Shown here in pieces: positions 26,776 to 36,186 of a stretch of 64,000 bases of DNA. Source of the DNA: Corynebacterium sp. p3-SID1241 (GTDB taxonomy: Bacteria; Actinomycetota; Actinomycetes; Mycobacteriales; Mycobacteriaceae); contig JALXWS010000003.1 in the NCBI GenBank assembly GCA_025144025.1, positions 124,001 through 188,000 on the forward strand. The letters run 5' to 3'. A model generated the notes under the pieces. That model did no database searches, was not told the origin of the DNA, and saw only the letters and a list, made by a program, of their open reading frames with translations. A program made the position numbers and the translations under genes. How positions within the stretch are numbered: position 1 is the stretch's first letter; the number at the start of each line of letters is the position of its first letter.

Positions 26776-26857
26776 ATCGGCTGCAACTCTAATCCTTGGC
26801 GTGATGGAAGACCATTTTCGACTACTGTTCGAACGTTTGTTTCATTATTGTGGGGTG

Positions 26858-27406
26858 ATGTCCAGCTCGGGTTCTAGTGTGATGACCATGCACAACGTAC
26901 AGAAGAACTTTTCCCAATCCACCCCAATGTCCTTGCCGCAATCCGCCAGCGAGATTGCCGCAGACTTGCTCTATCACGAATACGACACCATCAAGTCCAT
27001 CGCGGCCATCATGCACCACCCGCGCTCCCTAGCACGGCCCACCCCCACCTGGCGTCCACCGATAAAGCAGCTTCCCACCCTCGCCGGTGGACCGAGCGGA
27101 GAATACTGCATGAGCATTACCCGCCACCGCGTGGGTGCGCGGGTTAAGGCTCGCGTGCGCGGCTTTGGCCAAGACCGAATTCCGGCCTACCTCATTACCA
27201 TCCGCATCACCGAGAACTTTGGCCAGCCGGTCGAACCCGCTGTAGCCGAAGGCTGGGTGCGCACGCTGGTGCCAGCAGAGATGGCCGGTGCCGTCCACGA
27301 GGTCTCCCGCGGACCGAATGCCACCTACGTGTGGCTCGTGGATAGCTCCTATCAGCCGGTCCACTCCCCCGAGTCACTTTTCGCAGGCTTTAGCCAAGCC
27401 GCTTAA
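26858..27406 (+). CDS. Conserved hypothetical protein
   Basis: 182 residues from ATG 26858. TATTGT ends 6 nt before this ATG, which fits a leaderless start, and no ribosome-binding site is visible before any of the nearby ATGs. The second half (ITRHRVGARVKARVRGFGQD, then PAYLITIRITENFGQPVEPA) reads as a compact beta-rich domain. No membrane segment and no motif recognised. It is divergent from the MFS gene and convergent with the ECF-S-like gene (4-nt overlap). Confidence 0.7.
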   Translation: MSSSGSSVMTMHNVQKNFSQSTPMSLPQSASEIAADLLYHEYDTIKSIAAIMHHPRSLARPTPTWRPPIKQLPTLAGGPSGEYCMSITRHRVGARVKARVRGFGQDRIPAYLITIRITENFGQPVEPAVAEGWVRTLVPAEMAGAVHEVSRGPNATYVWLVDSSYQPVHSPESLFAGFSQAA

Positions 27407-28254
27407 GCAGACGCGTGTTGCTTGGCTCGCCTCGCAGACGTGGCGGATGCGTCTGACTCTGCACGCGGATCAGGCGCATTAAGGACCTTGCGTAGCACCT
27501 CACTATTGAAGGTCACCGTATAATGCCGCGCCAGTGCCCTTGGCATAAATCGCAGGACGAGGCACGCGATAAGGACGGTAAAGACTTTATCTAAGACATC
27601 TGAGGTAAGCCCCTGCGAGATGATGGCGACGCGCTCGTCTTGGAAAATCAACTCATAGACTTTGGTGAGGTTTTCTGGTCCCTTCCGTGGGCGGCCACTG
27701 AAGGAGAAGATGAGCACGTACACGCTAATAACCCCGGCACCGAGGCCCATACCCAGCCCAGAAAAGATGATCCATGAAAGCTTCTTAAACGCCCCTCGCC
27801 TGGCCAATAACCCCACTGCAGCGCCAATAAAGATGCCTACTGGGGCAAAAGCAAGATCATAGGCAAAGTACACTCCGCCCAGCACAGTGGTGGTCAGGCC
27901 GGTAGCCATTCCAAGCACTGGGCCGGCCATGATCGCCACAATGGCGGTGCCGATGCAATCGAAGAACAAAGGCAATTGCGAGCGCACCGTCAACGAGCCC
28001 AGAAACAGGTTTAACGAGGCCCCGAATACCGGATAGAAGAGGATACAGTTAGGCACCAAGCCGTGCTGCGAGGTGTACAACAGCACAGAGGCCACAAAGA
28101 GAAGGACCCAAACGCTTCCGGTTAGGTAGCTTTCAAAGGTCACGTTGACCGTGGAATAAAGGCCAAGAACGGTGCAAAACCAAGCGGCAAGCGAGAGAGC
28201 CACTGCGATAATGACGAGTACGTATCGCCAGGTAGTATCGCGGGTCGAGGCCAT
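27403..28254 (-). CDS. ECF-transporter S-component-like membrane protein
   Basis: 283 residues with about six to seven hydrophobic segments and a basic C-terminal tail of about 60 residues. The central part FFDCIGTAIVAIMAGPVLGM, then GVYFAYDLAFAPVGIFIGA, matches the style of ECF substrate-binding (S) proteins, in which a conserved small-residue helix faces the T component. No ATPase or T-component gene is adjacent, so it would use a shared module. The assignment is moderate; a sensor-type membrane domain is the alternative. Confidence 0.6.
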   Translation of the reverse strand: MASTRDTTWRYVLVIIAVALSLAAWFCTVLGLYSTVNVTFESYLTGSVWVLLFVASVLLYTSQHGLVPNCILFYPVFGASLNLFLGSLTVRSQLPLFFDCIGTAIVAIMAGPVLGMATGLTTTVLGGVYFAYDLAFAPVGIFIGAAVGLLARRGAFKKLSWIIFSGLGMGLGAGVISVYVLIFSFSGRPRKGPENLTKVYELIFQDERVAIISQGLTSDVLDKVFTVLIACLVLRFMPRALARHYTVTFNSEVLRKVLNAPDPRAESDASATSARRAKQHASA

Positions 28255-28337
28255 GGTTTTCCTACTCGTAAGGCTGGGCTAGAGGTATGGGAATCATACA
28301 AAGCCTAATTTGGGGTGCGCGAAAATAGCAACGCGAA

Positions 28338-28377
28338 AGCCCAGCCTAGGCCGCAAGAAGAAGCGGTTGGCTGGGCT
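28338..28377 (-). terminator. Intrinsic terminator after the acidic protein gene
   Basis: AGCCCAGCC / GGCTGGGCT stem with extra GC pairs (GCGG / CCGC) inside, followed on the minus strand by TTTCGCGTTGCTATTTTC. It lies 15 nt past the stop at 28392. Confidence 0.75.
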
Positions 28378-28391
28378 ATGAGAAGTGGGTG

Positions 28392-29228
28392 TTACTTCTC
28401 GTTGTCTTCGTCTGCTTCGTCCTCGAGGTCGCTTTCCTCGCCGTCAAAGAAGTCTTCATCTTCGTCATCTTCGCCGAAGATATCGTAGACATCCGGCTCC
28501 TCGTAGTCCTCATCATCAAAGGACACCAGCTGTGCCTCCCAATCCAGGGCCTGCTCAGAAACGAGGCCGAGGACATCGAAGAGGCGATCAAAGTCGGTAT
28601 AGGTTCCGAGCTCCAGGGCCTCGGCGGGAACCTCCACGATGGGAGCCTCATCGAAGTCGGCGTTATCAAAGAGGGCGATGCGGTCAGCCTCATCAAGATC
28701 TTCGTCCTCTTCATCTACCTCCCAGGCCTGGGCAACTGCCTCATCCTCAATGTCATCTAGGTCATCCTCATCAAAGTCGAAGGCGAGGAAGCGGACAATG
28801 GCGGACGGGACGCCGTCAATAGTTTCCACCAGAACGCGCAGCTCCGAGTCATTGGCAACTTCTGCAACGACTAAGTGCGGGTTGAGTTCGTCTTGGGCAA
28901 ATTCCAGTTCCGCGATGCGCTCATCGGTGCCCTCCAGCAGGTCGCGCAGGACGGTGACGACCTGGTCGGTGGCGATGTGGCGGGATACCGCCTCCACGGC
29001 ATCGTCTACAGAGAAGGCGACGGAGACAAGGACTGCCTCAAATTCCTCATCGTCTTCATCAACGTCCGCCGCGGCGATATAAACATTCGCTGCGGGGAGG
29101 AGCGGATCGATTTCAATAAATTGGATTTCCAGATCAGAGGTGATCGGAACGAACATGACGTCATCATTGACACGGGACTCGATGCCCTCGGCATCCAATG
29201 CAGAAGCAATATCTTCGAAAAAGCTCAT
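28392..29228 (-). CDS. Highly acidic protein, unknown function
   Basis: 278 residues. The first ~120 residues resemble a compact YbjN-type fold (FFEDIASALDAEGIESRVND, then VPITSDLEIQFIEIDPLLPA). The rest is extremely rich in Asp and Glu, with repeats of DEDD and EDE type and an almost fully acidic last 40 residues. No signal peptide or membrane segment. The acidic tail may bind a basic partner or divalent metal; this is inference. It is a single gene with its own terminator. Confidence 0.75.
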   Translation of the reverse strand: MSFFEDIASALDAEGIESRVNDDVMFVPITSDLEIQFIEIDPLLPAANVYIAAADVDEDDEEFEAVLVSVAFSVDDAVEAVSRHIATDQVVTVLRDLLEGTDERIAELEFAQDELNPHLVVAEVANDSELRVLVETIDGVPSAIVRFLAFDFDEDDLDDIEDEAVAQAWEVDEEDEDLDEADRIALFDNADFDEAPIVEVPAEALELGTYTDFDRLFDVLGLVSEQALDWEAQLVSFDDEDYEEPDVYDIFGEDDEDEDFFDGEESDLEDEADEDNEK

Positions 29229-29309
29229 GGTGGTTTAAAATCCATCCTTCGGAAGCAGAGGTTCCCACGGTAGGCAAGCCGCCGCCCGCGGTCACTGTGA
29301 AGTCTACCG

Positions 29310-31013
29310 TCATTCCCACCCGGATGGTTGAAAGCCCAAAGATCTCACAAGTTCCGGACGCCCGCTGCCCCACTCCAACATGTGGTAGCCCTCCCAGGCC
29401 TGGCGCTTGAGCTCGTGCGGAGCGTGCTCGATATAGGCCTCCGCATCGAAGATCATGGTGGCGCGTTGATCCGCCCCATAGCGCGGCCAACTCACCTCTG
29501 GGCGGCTGCCATGGATGAAGGCGGACCAGTGTTGCTGCATGGTAGCGGTAAGCTCCTCCATTTCCGCACGCGAGCCCCAATTGGTCAGGAAAGATGCGCG
29601 CGAAGAGTAGGGATCACCGAAGACATTACCCAGCTCCATCGAGTGCATCGCACCCAGCCCCAACCACTTGAGCACCGCGGAGGCGTAGTCAAAGCGGTAC
29701 ATCCACGTTGGTGCCGCCTGCGCATGGGCGCTGGCGATGCGGGTGGAGGGTGCCCAAAAGAGGGCGTCGGCAAGCAAGTGCGCAAAATCCTCCCTGGCCA
29801 CCGCGCCGTCATAGGCGGCAACGACCTCTGGGGCGTGCTGGGGATCGAAGGAAGCTAAAAGGCGCAGGGCGGCACGCTCGCGGGAGCTCTGGCGCTGAAA
29901 AAGGAATTTGCCAAAGCTCGCCTCATCCGAATTGGTTCCTATAAGCAGCGGCACCTGATGCTGGTGGCCATTCTCAAAAGCGGCGATGGGGTGCTCTGGA
30001 ATGAGTTCATCATCCACCGTGGGCGCATAACAGGAGTTGAGGTGGATTAGCTCCCCAGCCCGCCACATCATAGACTGGCCGGACCGCACCAAATCGGCGT
30101 AGTTCTCCTGCCGCAAATCTTCCACCGAACTTCGCCGCGGCAAGGCCATGCGGTGGACCAGCTCGCGCGCCCACAGTGTGGACTGGGCGCGGGAATGGAT
30201 CATGGCAATCGGCGGAGACTGGGCGATAGCGCGGTGGAATAGGCCCTTCGCGGGCGGGCTCGTCATCAAGGTCAATACGGCTGCACCACCGGCTGATTCA
30301 CCCATCAGGGTGACCGAATCAGGATCGCCGCCAAAGGCCGCAATATTGTCTCGGACCCATTGCAACGCCAAGATCTGATCGGCCACGGCCGGGTTAGCGC
30401 TGCAGTCCCCGCCCAAGCTGCGCAGATCCAAGTAGCCCAGGGAATTGAGCCGAAAGTTAATGGATACGTAGACCACGTCCATGCGGGTGGCCAGCTCAAA
30501 GCCGCGGAGCATGAGCATATGGGATGAACCCATAATGAAGCTGCCGCCGTGCAAGTAGACCACCACGGGAAGCTTCTCTTCGGTGCGTGGCCGCACAATA
30601 TCTAGGTGCAGGCAGTCCTCGGAGCCAATGATGCGATCGGTCCACGAATAAGTGGGCTGCGGGGCCGGCGGGCCGAACTGGCTGCAATCACGTACACCTT
30701 CCCAGGACGGGGCCGGCTGCGGGGCGCGAAAGCGGTTATCCCCCGCGGTGGTGTCCCCGAAGGGAATACCGCGCCACGTCAGCACCGGGCCGGCACTAAT
30801 TGGGCGATCGGTGCGCAAATCCTCTTCGATGACACCCCGCACCCACCCGGAGGTTGTACGCACCGTCAATTCATCTGCTAAGGCGTTTTGCGCCTCCTCG
30901 TAGGCGCGGCGGGCGCGCTCATGTGCTTGCATCGCTTTCAGGCGCGCCGCCGCGGAGGACTCCTCCGGAGGAAAATCCCCGGAATCGCGGTAGTTCTCGT
31001 GCGGCGTAACCAT
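29310..31013 (-). CDS. Type-B carboxylesterase / para-nitrobenzyl esterase family protein
   Basis: 567 residues from ATG 31013; a GTG two codons upstream is equally open. An alpha/beta hydrolase of the cholinesterase-like family: oxyanion-hole motif VVYLHGGSFIMGSS, SEDCLHLDIVRP, and nucleophile elbow TLMGESAGGAAV (about residue 232). The first ~50 residues are charged and helical with no signal peptide, so it is probably cytoplasmic. The natural ester substrate is unknown. Confidence 0.9.
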   Translation of the reverse strand: MVTPHENYRDSGDFPPEESSAAARLKAMQAHERARRAYEEAQNALADELTVRTTSGWVRGVIEEDLRTDRPISAGPVLTWRGIPFGDTTAGDNRFRAPQPAPSWEGVRDCSQFGPPAPQPTYSWTDRIIGSEDCLHLDIVRPRTEEKLPVVVYLHGGSFIMGSSHMLMLRGFELATRMDVVYVSINFRLNSLGYLDLRSLGGDCSANPAVADQILALQWVRDNIAAFGGDPDSVTLMGESAGGAAVLTLMTSPPAKGLFHRAIAQSPPIAMIHSRAQSTLWARELVHRMALPRRSSVEDLRQENYADLVRSGQSMMWRAGELIHLNSCYAPTVDDELIPEHPIAAFENGHQHQVPLLIGTNSDEASFGKFLFQRQSSRERAALRLLASFDPQHAPEVVAAYDGAVAREDFAHLLADALFWAPSTRIASAHAQAAPTWMYRFDYASAVLKWLGLGAMHSMELGNVFGDPYSSRASFLTNWGSRAEMEELTATMQQHWSAFIHGSRPEVSWPRYGADQRATMIFDAEAYIEHAPHELKRQAWEGYHMLEWGSGRPELVRSLGFQPSGWE

Positions 31014-31129
31014 ACTCACTAGCTTAGGACGCCTGCACGCCCTGGACGATCTAATCGCTGCACGGCGGCGTATTAACGCTGCCTTTACTATGCTGGGTTC
31101 AAATAAGTTCCAGCAAACGAGAAGGACAC

Positions 31130-31864
31130 ATGGGTTTATTTACTAAGGATAAGAAGGACAACTCCACCGAGGTGGACACCGTCGATACTTATGACATCGA
31201 TCCGGAAGATAGCAATCGCTTTACCTCGGCGCTACACAATTCGCTGGATCGCGCGGTTTCCGTGCAGTCCAGCGTCATTATCAAGTACGTCGAAAACCTA
31301 AAAAAGCGCAATAAGAACGCCAGCGTGCAGGAACTGCAGGAACTCATTGACAAGCACTTCCTCAATATCACTTCCGGCACCGGCGCCGCGGCGGGTGCTT
31401 CCGCCGCCATTCCGGGCATCGGCCTAGTCACGGGCGCGGCAACCATTGCCGGGGAATCTGTAGTCTTTCTAGAGGCCGCTGCGTGGTATATCTTGGCCTC
31501 CGCCTACCTACGTGGCGATGATATTAAGTCCCCCGAGCGCCGCCGCGCCCTTGTACTTATCGTGCTCACCGGTTCAAAGGGCTCAGCCTTGGTGGATACC
31601 TTTGTGGGCGATCTCAATAGCGTATCCGGCATGCGCTCGGCCGCTACCCTGTCGCGTTTTTCCGGCCCCACGCTTTCCGGAATTAATGGCCGCCTGACCA
31701 AGCTTTTTACCAAGCAGATCACCAAGCGCCTGAAGTGGGCATGGGTTAGCAAGCTGATGCCGATGGGCATCGGCGCGGTGCTGGGTACCACCGCCAACCG
31801 CAAGCTGGCCAAGCAGGTAATTGAGCACGCCGGCGAGCAGCTTTCGCCGCTCACCCAAGCCTAG
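31130..31864 (+). CDS. Conserved hypothetical protein upstream of odhA (EcsC-like)
   Basis: 244 residues, ATG 31130 with GAAGGA upstream. The pattern of a glycine/alanine-rich hydrophobic centre (GTGAAAGASAAIPGIGLVTG) and a later segment SKLMPMGIGAVLGTTANRKL suggests a membrane-associated protein of the EcsC type, but no catalytic motif is known. It lies upstream of odhA on the same strand, separated by a large inverted repeat. Confidence 0.7.
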   Translation: MGLFTKDKKDNSTEVDTVDTYDIDPEDSNRFTSALHNSLDRAVSVQSSVIIKYVENLKKRNKNASVQELQELIDKHFLNITSGTGAAAGASAAIPGIGLVTGAATIAGESVVFLEAAAWYILASAYLRGDDIKSPERRRALVLIVLTGSKGSALVDTFVGDLNSVSGMRSAATLSRFSGPTLSGINGRLTKLFTKQITKRLKWAWVSKLMPMGIGAVLGTTANRKLAKQVIEHAGEQLSPLTQA

Positions 31865-31896
31865 GGGTAGCCGGGCACGGCTAAGTGGGGCTATTG

Positions 31897-31926
31897 ATAC
31901 CCCTAACATAGTGAGTTTAGGGGTAT
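31897..31926. promoter_or_regulatory. 10-bp perfect inverted repeat upstream of odhA
   Basis: ATACCCCTAA and TTAGGGGTAT are separated by 10 nt. No T-run follows on either strand, so an operator is more likely than a terminator. A TATCAT hexamer about 8 nt downstream (around 31934) could be the odhA -10 element, which would put the repeat over the -35 region. Confidence 0.55.
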
Positions 31927-32041
31927 GACCCGTATCATGTAGGCAGACTCTTTGGCGAGCGGCCTATGCACTCGTCCAAAGGCCGCACTAAAGTCGAATA
32001 AACGACCATTTTAAAGCAGAGAAATGAGGCGAATACCTGCC

Positions 32042-35000
32042 GTGAGCACATCGAATATCTTCGGCCCCAATGCGTGGCTGATAGACGAGCAGTTCCAGCA
32101 GTACTCCAAGGACCCTAGCTCCGTAGATAAGGAGTGGCGCGAATACTTCGAAGCGAACGGCGCGCCTAAGTCTAAGGCCCCGGCAAAGGAGGCAGCGAAG
32201 CCGTCTAAGCCTGCCGCAAAGAAGACTGAGGGTACCACTACCGCCCGCAAGCAGGAGGCCCGCGAGACTAACGTAGAAAAGTCCGTGGCCAAGGCACAGG
32301 AAAAGACCGCCAAGGCAAAGCAATCCGTAAAGAAGCCCGAGTCCCCGCTCGACCACATTTCTGAATACAAGGGCGGCGAGGAGCGCCAGCTCAAGGGCAT
32401 GTTCAAGGCCATTGCCAAGAACATGGATGAGTCTCTAGAAATCCCAACGGCTACCACCGTGCGCGATATGCCGGTCAAGCTCATGTGGGAAAACCGCTCC
32501 ATGATCAATGACCACCTCAAGCGCACCCGCGGTGGCAAGATCTCCTTTACCCACATCATTGGCTACGCCATGGTCAAGGCCGTGCAGCTGCACCCAGATA
32601 TGAACGTGCGCTACGAGGAAAAGGATGGCAAGCCTTATGTCATCCAGCCCGAGCACATTAACTTGGGCCTAGCCATTGACCTGCCGCAAAAGAATGGCTC
32701 CCGCGCCTTGGTCGTCGCCGCCATCAAGGAGTGCGAGAACAAGTCCTTCTCCGAGTTTGTTGAGGCTTATGAGGACATCGTTACCCGTTCTCGCAAGAAC
32801 AAGCTCACCATGGATGACTTCTCTGGTGTGACCATTAACCTCACTAACCCAGGCGGCATCGGCACCCGCCACTCCATCGCCCGCCTGACCAAGGGCGCGG
32901 GCTCCATCATCGGCGTGGGCTCCATGGATTACCCAGCCGAGTTCGCTGGCGCATCCGCGGACCGCTTGGCTGACCTAGGCGTTGGGCGCCTGGTTACCCT
33001 GACCTCGACCTACGACCACCGCGTCATCCAAGGTGCAGAGTCCGGCGAATTCTTGCGCACCATTGGCCAGCTGCTTGTCGACGGCGCCTTTTGGGACGAC
33101 CTCTTCTCCTCCATGGGCGTGCCTTATGAGCCATTCCGCTGGGCACAAGATGTGCCGAACTCCGGCGTGGACAAGAACACCCGCGTCATGCAGCTCATCG
33201 AGGCCTACCGCTCCCGCGGCCACCTCTTGGCAGATACCAACCCGCTAGGTTGGGTGCAGCCGGGCCTGCCTCACCCGGACCACCGCGACCTCGATATCGC
33301 CACCCACGGCCTGACCATCTGGGATCTGGACCGCACCTTCAATGTCGGTGGCTTCGGCGGCAAGGAGCAGATGACCCTGCGCGAGGTTCTGTCTCGCCTG
33401 CGCGCCGCCTACACCTTGAAGGTTGGCTCCGAGTACACCCACATCCTGGATCGCGATGAGCGCGGCTGGCTGCAGGATCGCTTGGAGGCGGGCATGCCAA
33501 AGCCCACCAACGCGGAGCAGAAGTACATCCTGCAGAAGGTCAATGCCGCCGAGGCATTCGAGAACTTCCTGCAGACTAAGTACGTGGGCCAGAAGCGCTT
33601 CTCCCTCGAGGGCGCAGAGACCCTCATCCCCCTGCTGGATTCCATTATTGATACCGCCGCAGGCCAGGATCTGGACGAGGTCGTCATCGGCATGCCGCAC
33701 CGCGGCCGCCTCAACGTCTTGTTCAATATCGTGGGCAAGCCACTTGCCGATATCTTCGGCGAGTTCGATGGCAACTACAAGGGCGGCCAGCTCGGCGGCT
33801 CCGGTGACGTTAAGTACCACCTGGGCTCCGAGGGCCACCACCTGCAAATGTTTGGCGATGGCGAAATCAAGGTCACCCTTGCCGCCAACCCTTCCCACCT
33901 CGAGGCCGTCGATCCGGTCATGGAGGGCATCGCCCGCGCTAAGCAGGACATCTTGGACAAGGGCCCAGAGGGCCACACCGTTGTTCCGGTCATGCTCCAC
34001 GGCGATGCTTCGTTCACCGGACTAGGCGTTGTCCAGGAGACCATCAACTTGTCCCAGCTGCGCGGTTACACCAACGGCGGCACCGTCCACATCGTGGTCA
34101 ATAACCAGGTGGGCTTCACCACCACCCCAGACTCCGGCCGCTCCACCCATTACGCCACCGATTTGGCCAAGGGTTTCGACTGCCCGGTCTTCCACGTCAA
34201 TGGCGATGACCCCGAGGCAGTTGTTTGGGTAGGCCAGATGGCCGCCGAGTACCGCCGCCGGTTTGGCAAGGACGTCTTCATCGACCTCATGGTCTACCGC
34301 CTGCGCGGCCACAACGAGGCCGATGACCCGTCCATGACTCAGCCGGAGCTCTACTCCGTAATCGACGAGCACCAGGCAGTGCGCGAGCACTACACTAACG
34401 ACCTCATCGGCCGCGGTGACCTTTCCGCCGAAGACGCCGAGGCAGCTGCTCGCGACTTCCATGACCAGATGGAATCCGTCTTTACCGAGCACAAGGAAGC
34501 TGGTAAGGCTCGTCCAAAGGAACAGACCGGAATTACCTCTTCCCAGGAGCTCACCCGCGGCCTGGATACCTCGATTACCGCCGAGGAACTCGCCGAACTG
34601 GGTGCCGCATACGGCAACCCACCAGAGGACTTCGAGTACCACAAGCGCGTGGGCAAGGTAGCCAAGGAGCGCGAGAAGTCCTCCCGCGAGGGCGGCATCG
34701 ACTGGGGCTGGGGCGAGCTCATCGCCTTTGGTTCCCTGGCTGGTGAGGGCAAGGTAGTCCGTCTGGCCGGTGAGGATTCCCGCCGCGGTACCTTCACCCA
34801 GCGCCACGCTGTGGCCTTCGACCAACGAAATGGCAACGAGTACAACCCGATGCACGCCCTCGCCACCTCCAAGGGCAATGGCGGCAAGTTCATGGTCTAC
34901 AACTCCGCACTGACCGAGTTCGCCGGCATGGGCTTCGAATACGGCTACACCGTGGGCAACCCAGACGCGCTCGTTGCCTGGGAGGCACAGTTCGGTGACT

Positions 35001-35761
35001 TTGCCAATGGCGCTCAGACTGTCATCGACGAATACATCTCCTCCGGCGAGGCCAAGTGGGGCCAGCTGTCTAGCCTGGTGCTCCTCTTGCCGCACGGCTA
35101 CGAGGGCCAGGGTCCGGACCACTCCTCCGCCCGCATTGAGCGGTACCTGCAGCTATGCGCTGAGGGTTCCATGACCGTGGCACAGCCTTCCACCCCGGCT
35201 AACCACTTCCACCTGCTGCGCCGCCAGGCACTTGGCGAGATGAAGCGCCCACTGGTTGTCTTCACTCCGAAGTCCATGCTGCGTAACAAGGCAGCTACCT
35301 CCGCTGTGGAAGACTTCACCGAGGTCAAGCGCTTCCAGTCCGTTATCAATGACCCGAACTACGTCGACATCGACGGCAATAAGGTAGGCGATACCGACAA
35401 GGTCAAGACCATCATGTTGGTCTCCGGCAAGCTGTACTGGGACTTGGCCAAGAAGCGCGAGGCCGATGGTCGCGATGACATCGCCATCGTCCGCGTGGAG
35501 ATGCTCCACCCGATTCCGTTCAACCGCCTGCGCGAGGCATTCGAGGCTTACCCGAACGCCACCCAGGTTCGCTTCATTCAAGACGAGCCAGCCAACCAGG
35601 GGCCGTGGCCGTTCTACAACGAGCACCTGCGCCGGTTGATTCCGGATATGCCAGAGCTGGTACGCGTTTCCCGTCGTGCGCAGTCCTCGACTGCCACCGG
35701 TAATGCCAAGGTGCACCAGATTGAGCAGAAGAACCTGCTGGAAGAGGCCTTCGACATCTAG
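32042..35761 (+). CDS. odhA: 2-oxoglutarate dehydrogenase, fused E2-E1 (OdhA/Kgd type)
   Basis: 1239 residues from GTG 32042, which aligns with the C. glutamicum OdhA N-terminus (FGPNAWLIDEQFQQ); ATG 32024 is an alternative. After a Lys/Ala-rich linker (about 40-100) comes a succinyltransferase-like E2 domain (about 105-340, TYDHRVIQGAESGEFLR) without a lipoyl domain. The thiamine-diphosphate E1 part follows, with MPHRGRLNVL, GDASFTGLGVVQETINLSQL and NNQVGFTT. In corynebacteria this protein forms a mixed complex with the pyruvate dehydrogenase subunits and is inhibited by OdhI. The DHRVIQGA motif has Gln where E2 enzymes usually have Asp; I recall the same in other Kgd/OdhA proteins. Confidence 0.97.
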   Translation: MSTSNIFGPNAWLIDEQFQQYSKDPSSVDKEWREYFEANGAPKSKAPAKEAAKPSKPAAKKTEGTTTARKQEARETNVEKSVAKAQEKTAKAKQSVKKPESPLDHISEYKGGEERQLKGMFKAIAKNMDESLEIPTATTVRDMPVKLMWENRSMINDHLKRTRGGKISFTHIIGYAMVKAVQLHPDMNVRYEEKDGKPYVIQPEHINLGLAIDLPQKNGSRALVVAAIKECENKSFSEFVEAYEDIVTRSRKNKLTMDDFSGVTINLTNPGGIGTRHSIARLTKGAGSIIGVGSMDYPAEFAGASADRLADLGVGRLVTLTSTYDHRVIQGAESGEFLRTIGQLLVDGAFWDDLFSSMGVPYEPFRWAQDVPNSGVDKNTRVMQLIEAYRSRGHLLADTNPLGWVQPGLPHPDHRDLDIATHGLTIWDLDRTFNVGGFGGKEQMTLREVLSRLRAAYTLKVGSEYTHILDRDERGWLQDRLEAGMPKPTNAEQKYILQKVNAAEAFENFLQTKYVGQKRFSLEGAETLIPLLDSIIDTAAGQDLDEVVIGMPHRGRLNVLFNIVGKPLADIFGEFDGNYKGGQLGGSGDVKYHLGSEGHHLQMFGDGEIKVTLAANPSHLEAVDPVMEGIARAKQDILDKGPEGHTVVPVMLHGDASFTGLGVVQETINLSQLRGYTNGGTVHIVVNNQVGFTTTPDSGRSTHYATDLAKGFDCPVFHVNGDDPEAVVWVGQMAAEYRRRFGKDVFIDLMVYRLRGHNEADDPSMTQPELYSVIDEHQAVREHYTNDLIGRGDLSAEDAEAAARDFHDQMESVFTEHKEAGKARPKEQTGITSSQELTRGLDTSITAEELAELGAAYGNPPEDFEYHKRVGKVAKEREKSSREGGIDWGWGELIAFGSLAGEGKVVRLAGEDSRRGTFTQRHAVAFDQRNGNEYNPMHALATSKGNGGKFMVYNSALTEFAGMGFEYGYTVGNPDALVAWEAQFGDFANGAQTVIDEYISSGEAKWGQLSSLVLLLPHGYEGQGPDHSSARIERYLQLCAEGSMTVAQPSTPANHFHLLRRQALGEMKRPLVVFTPKSMLRNKAATSAVEDFTEVKRFQSVINDPNYVDIDGNKVGDTDKVKTIMLVSGKLYWDLAKKREADGRDDIAIVRVEMLHPIPFNRLREAFEAYPNATQVRFIQDEPANQGPWPFYNEHLRRLIPDMPELVRVSRRAQSSTATGNAKVHQIEQKNLLEEAFDI

Positions 35762-35778
35762 TTGCCTCTGCACCGCAT

Positions 35779-35810
35779 AAGCCCCAGTGAGGAGTTCCTC
35801 ACTGGGGCTT
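35779..35810 (+). terminator. Intrinsic terminator of odhA
   Basis: AAGCCCCAGTGAGGA / TCCTCACTGGGGCTT, a 15-bp perfect stem with a 2-nt centre, 17 nt after the odhA stop. Because the stem is symmetrical with A and T ends it may work in both directions. Confidence 0.85.
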
Positions 35811-36186
35811 ACTCATGCCGGTGCCAACGTTCCTTAGAGCGACGGTTCTCGGCTTTCTTCACCTCTCAGTTTCTTACCGTCCTGCTTCCCTCCCTTCGCG
35901 CTCACGGGAAAGTGACTGCCGCGAGAATAGTGTGCCCCGGTGAGCGCGAAGGGAGGGAGTGAGAGGGTAATTTTATTTGGACAGCCGTTTTCGCAGCAGC
36001 ACGGATGCTCAGCCGTACTGAAATGCTAGGGAGTTGGCACCGGTAATGACTTCTATGTCGAGCCAGAAAGGCTCTTGGAGGCCGTCACGGACTCGGGAGC
36101 TGTATGCCCGACGGTGGGCTTAGCCTCGGGGTCTCAGGGTTATTGGCGTGCACGGAAACTTGCTCAATTTTGCCAAAGAAAAACTC
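35811..36186. other. Intergenic region downstream of odhA
   Basis: Holds one copy of the palindromic repeat family (35888-35957). The remaining ~230 nt show no open frame of quality, no RNA gene and no obvious hairpin. Confidence 0.6.
35888..35957. repeat. Palindromic intergenic repeat, copy 1 (single)
   Basis: 18-bp perfect arms CCCTCCCTTCGCGCTCAC (35888-35905) and its reverse complement (35940-35957) enclose 34 nt. Same core as six other copies in this window. Confidence 0.85.

Noticed and set aside
33245..35122. Long minus-strand open frames opposite odhA (251 and 366 codons)
   Set aside because: They are shadows of a strongly coding + strand gene with corynebacterial codon use; the products are repetitive Val/Ala/Gly-rich sequences without family motifs.
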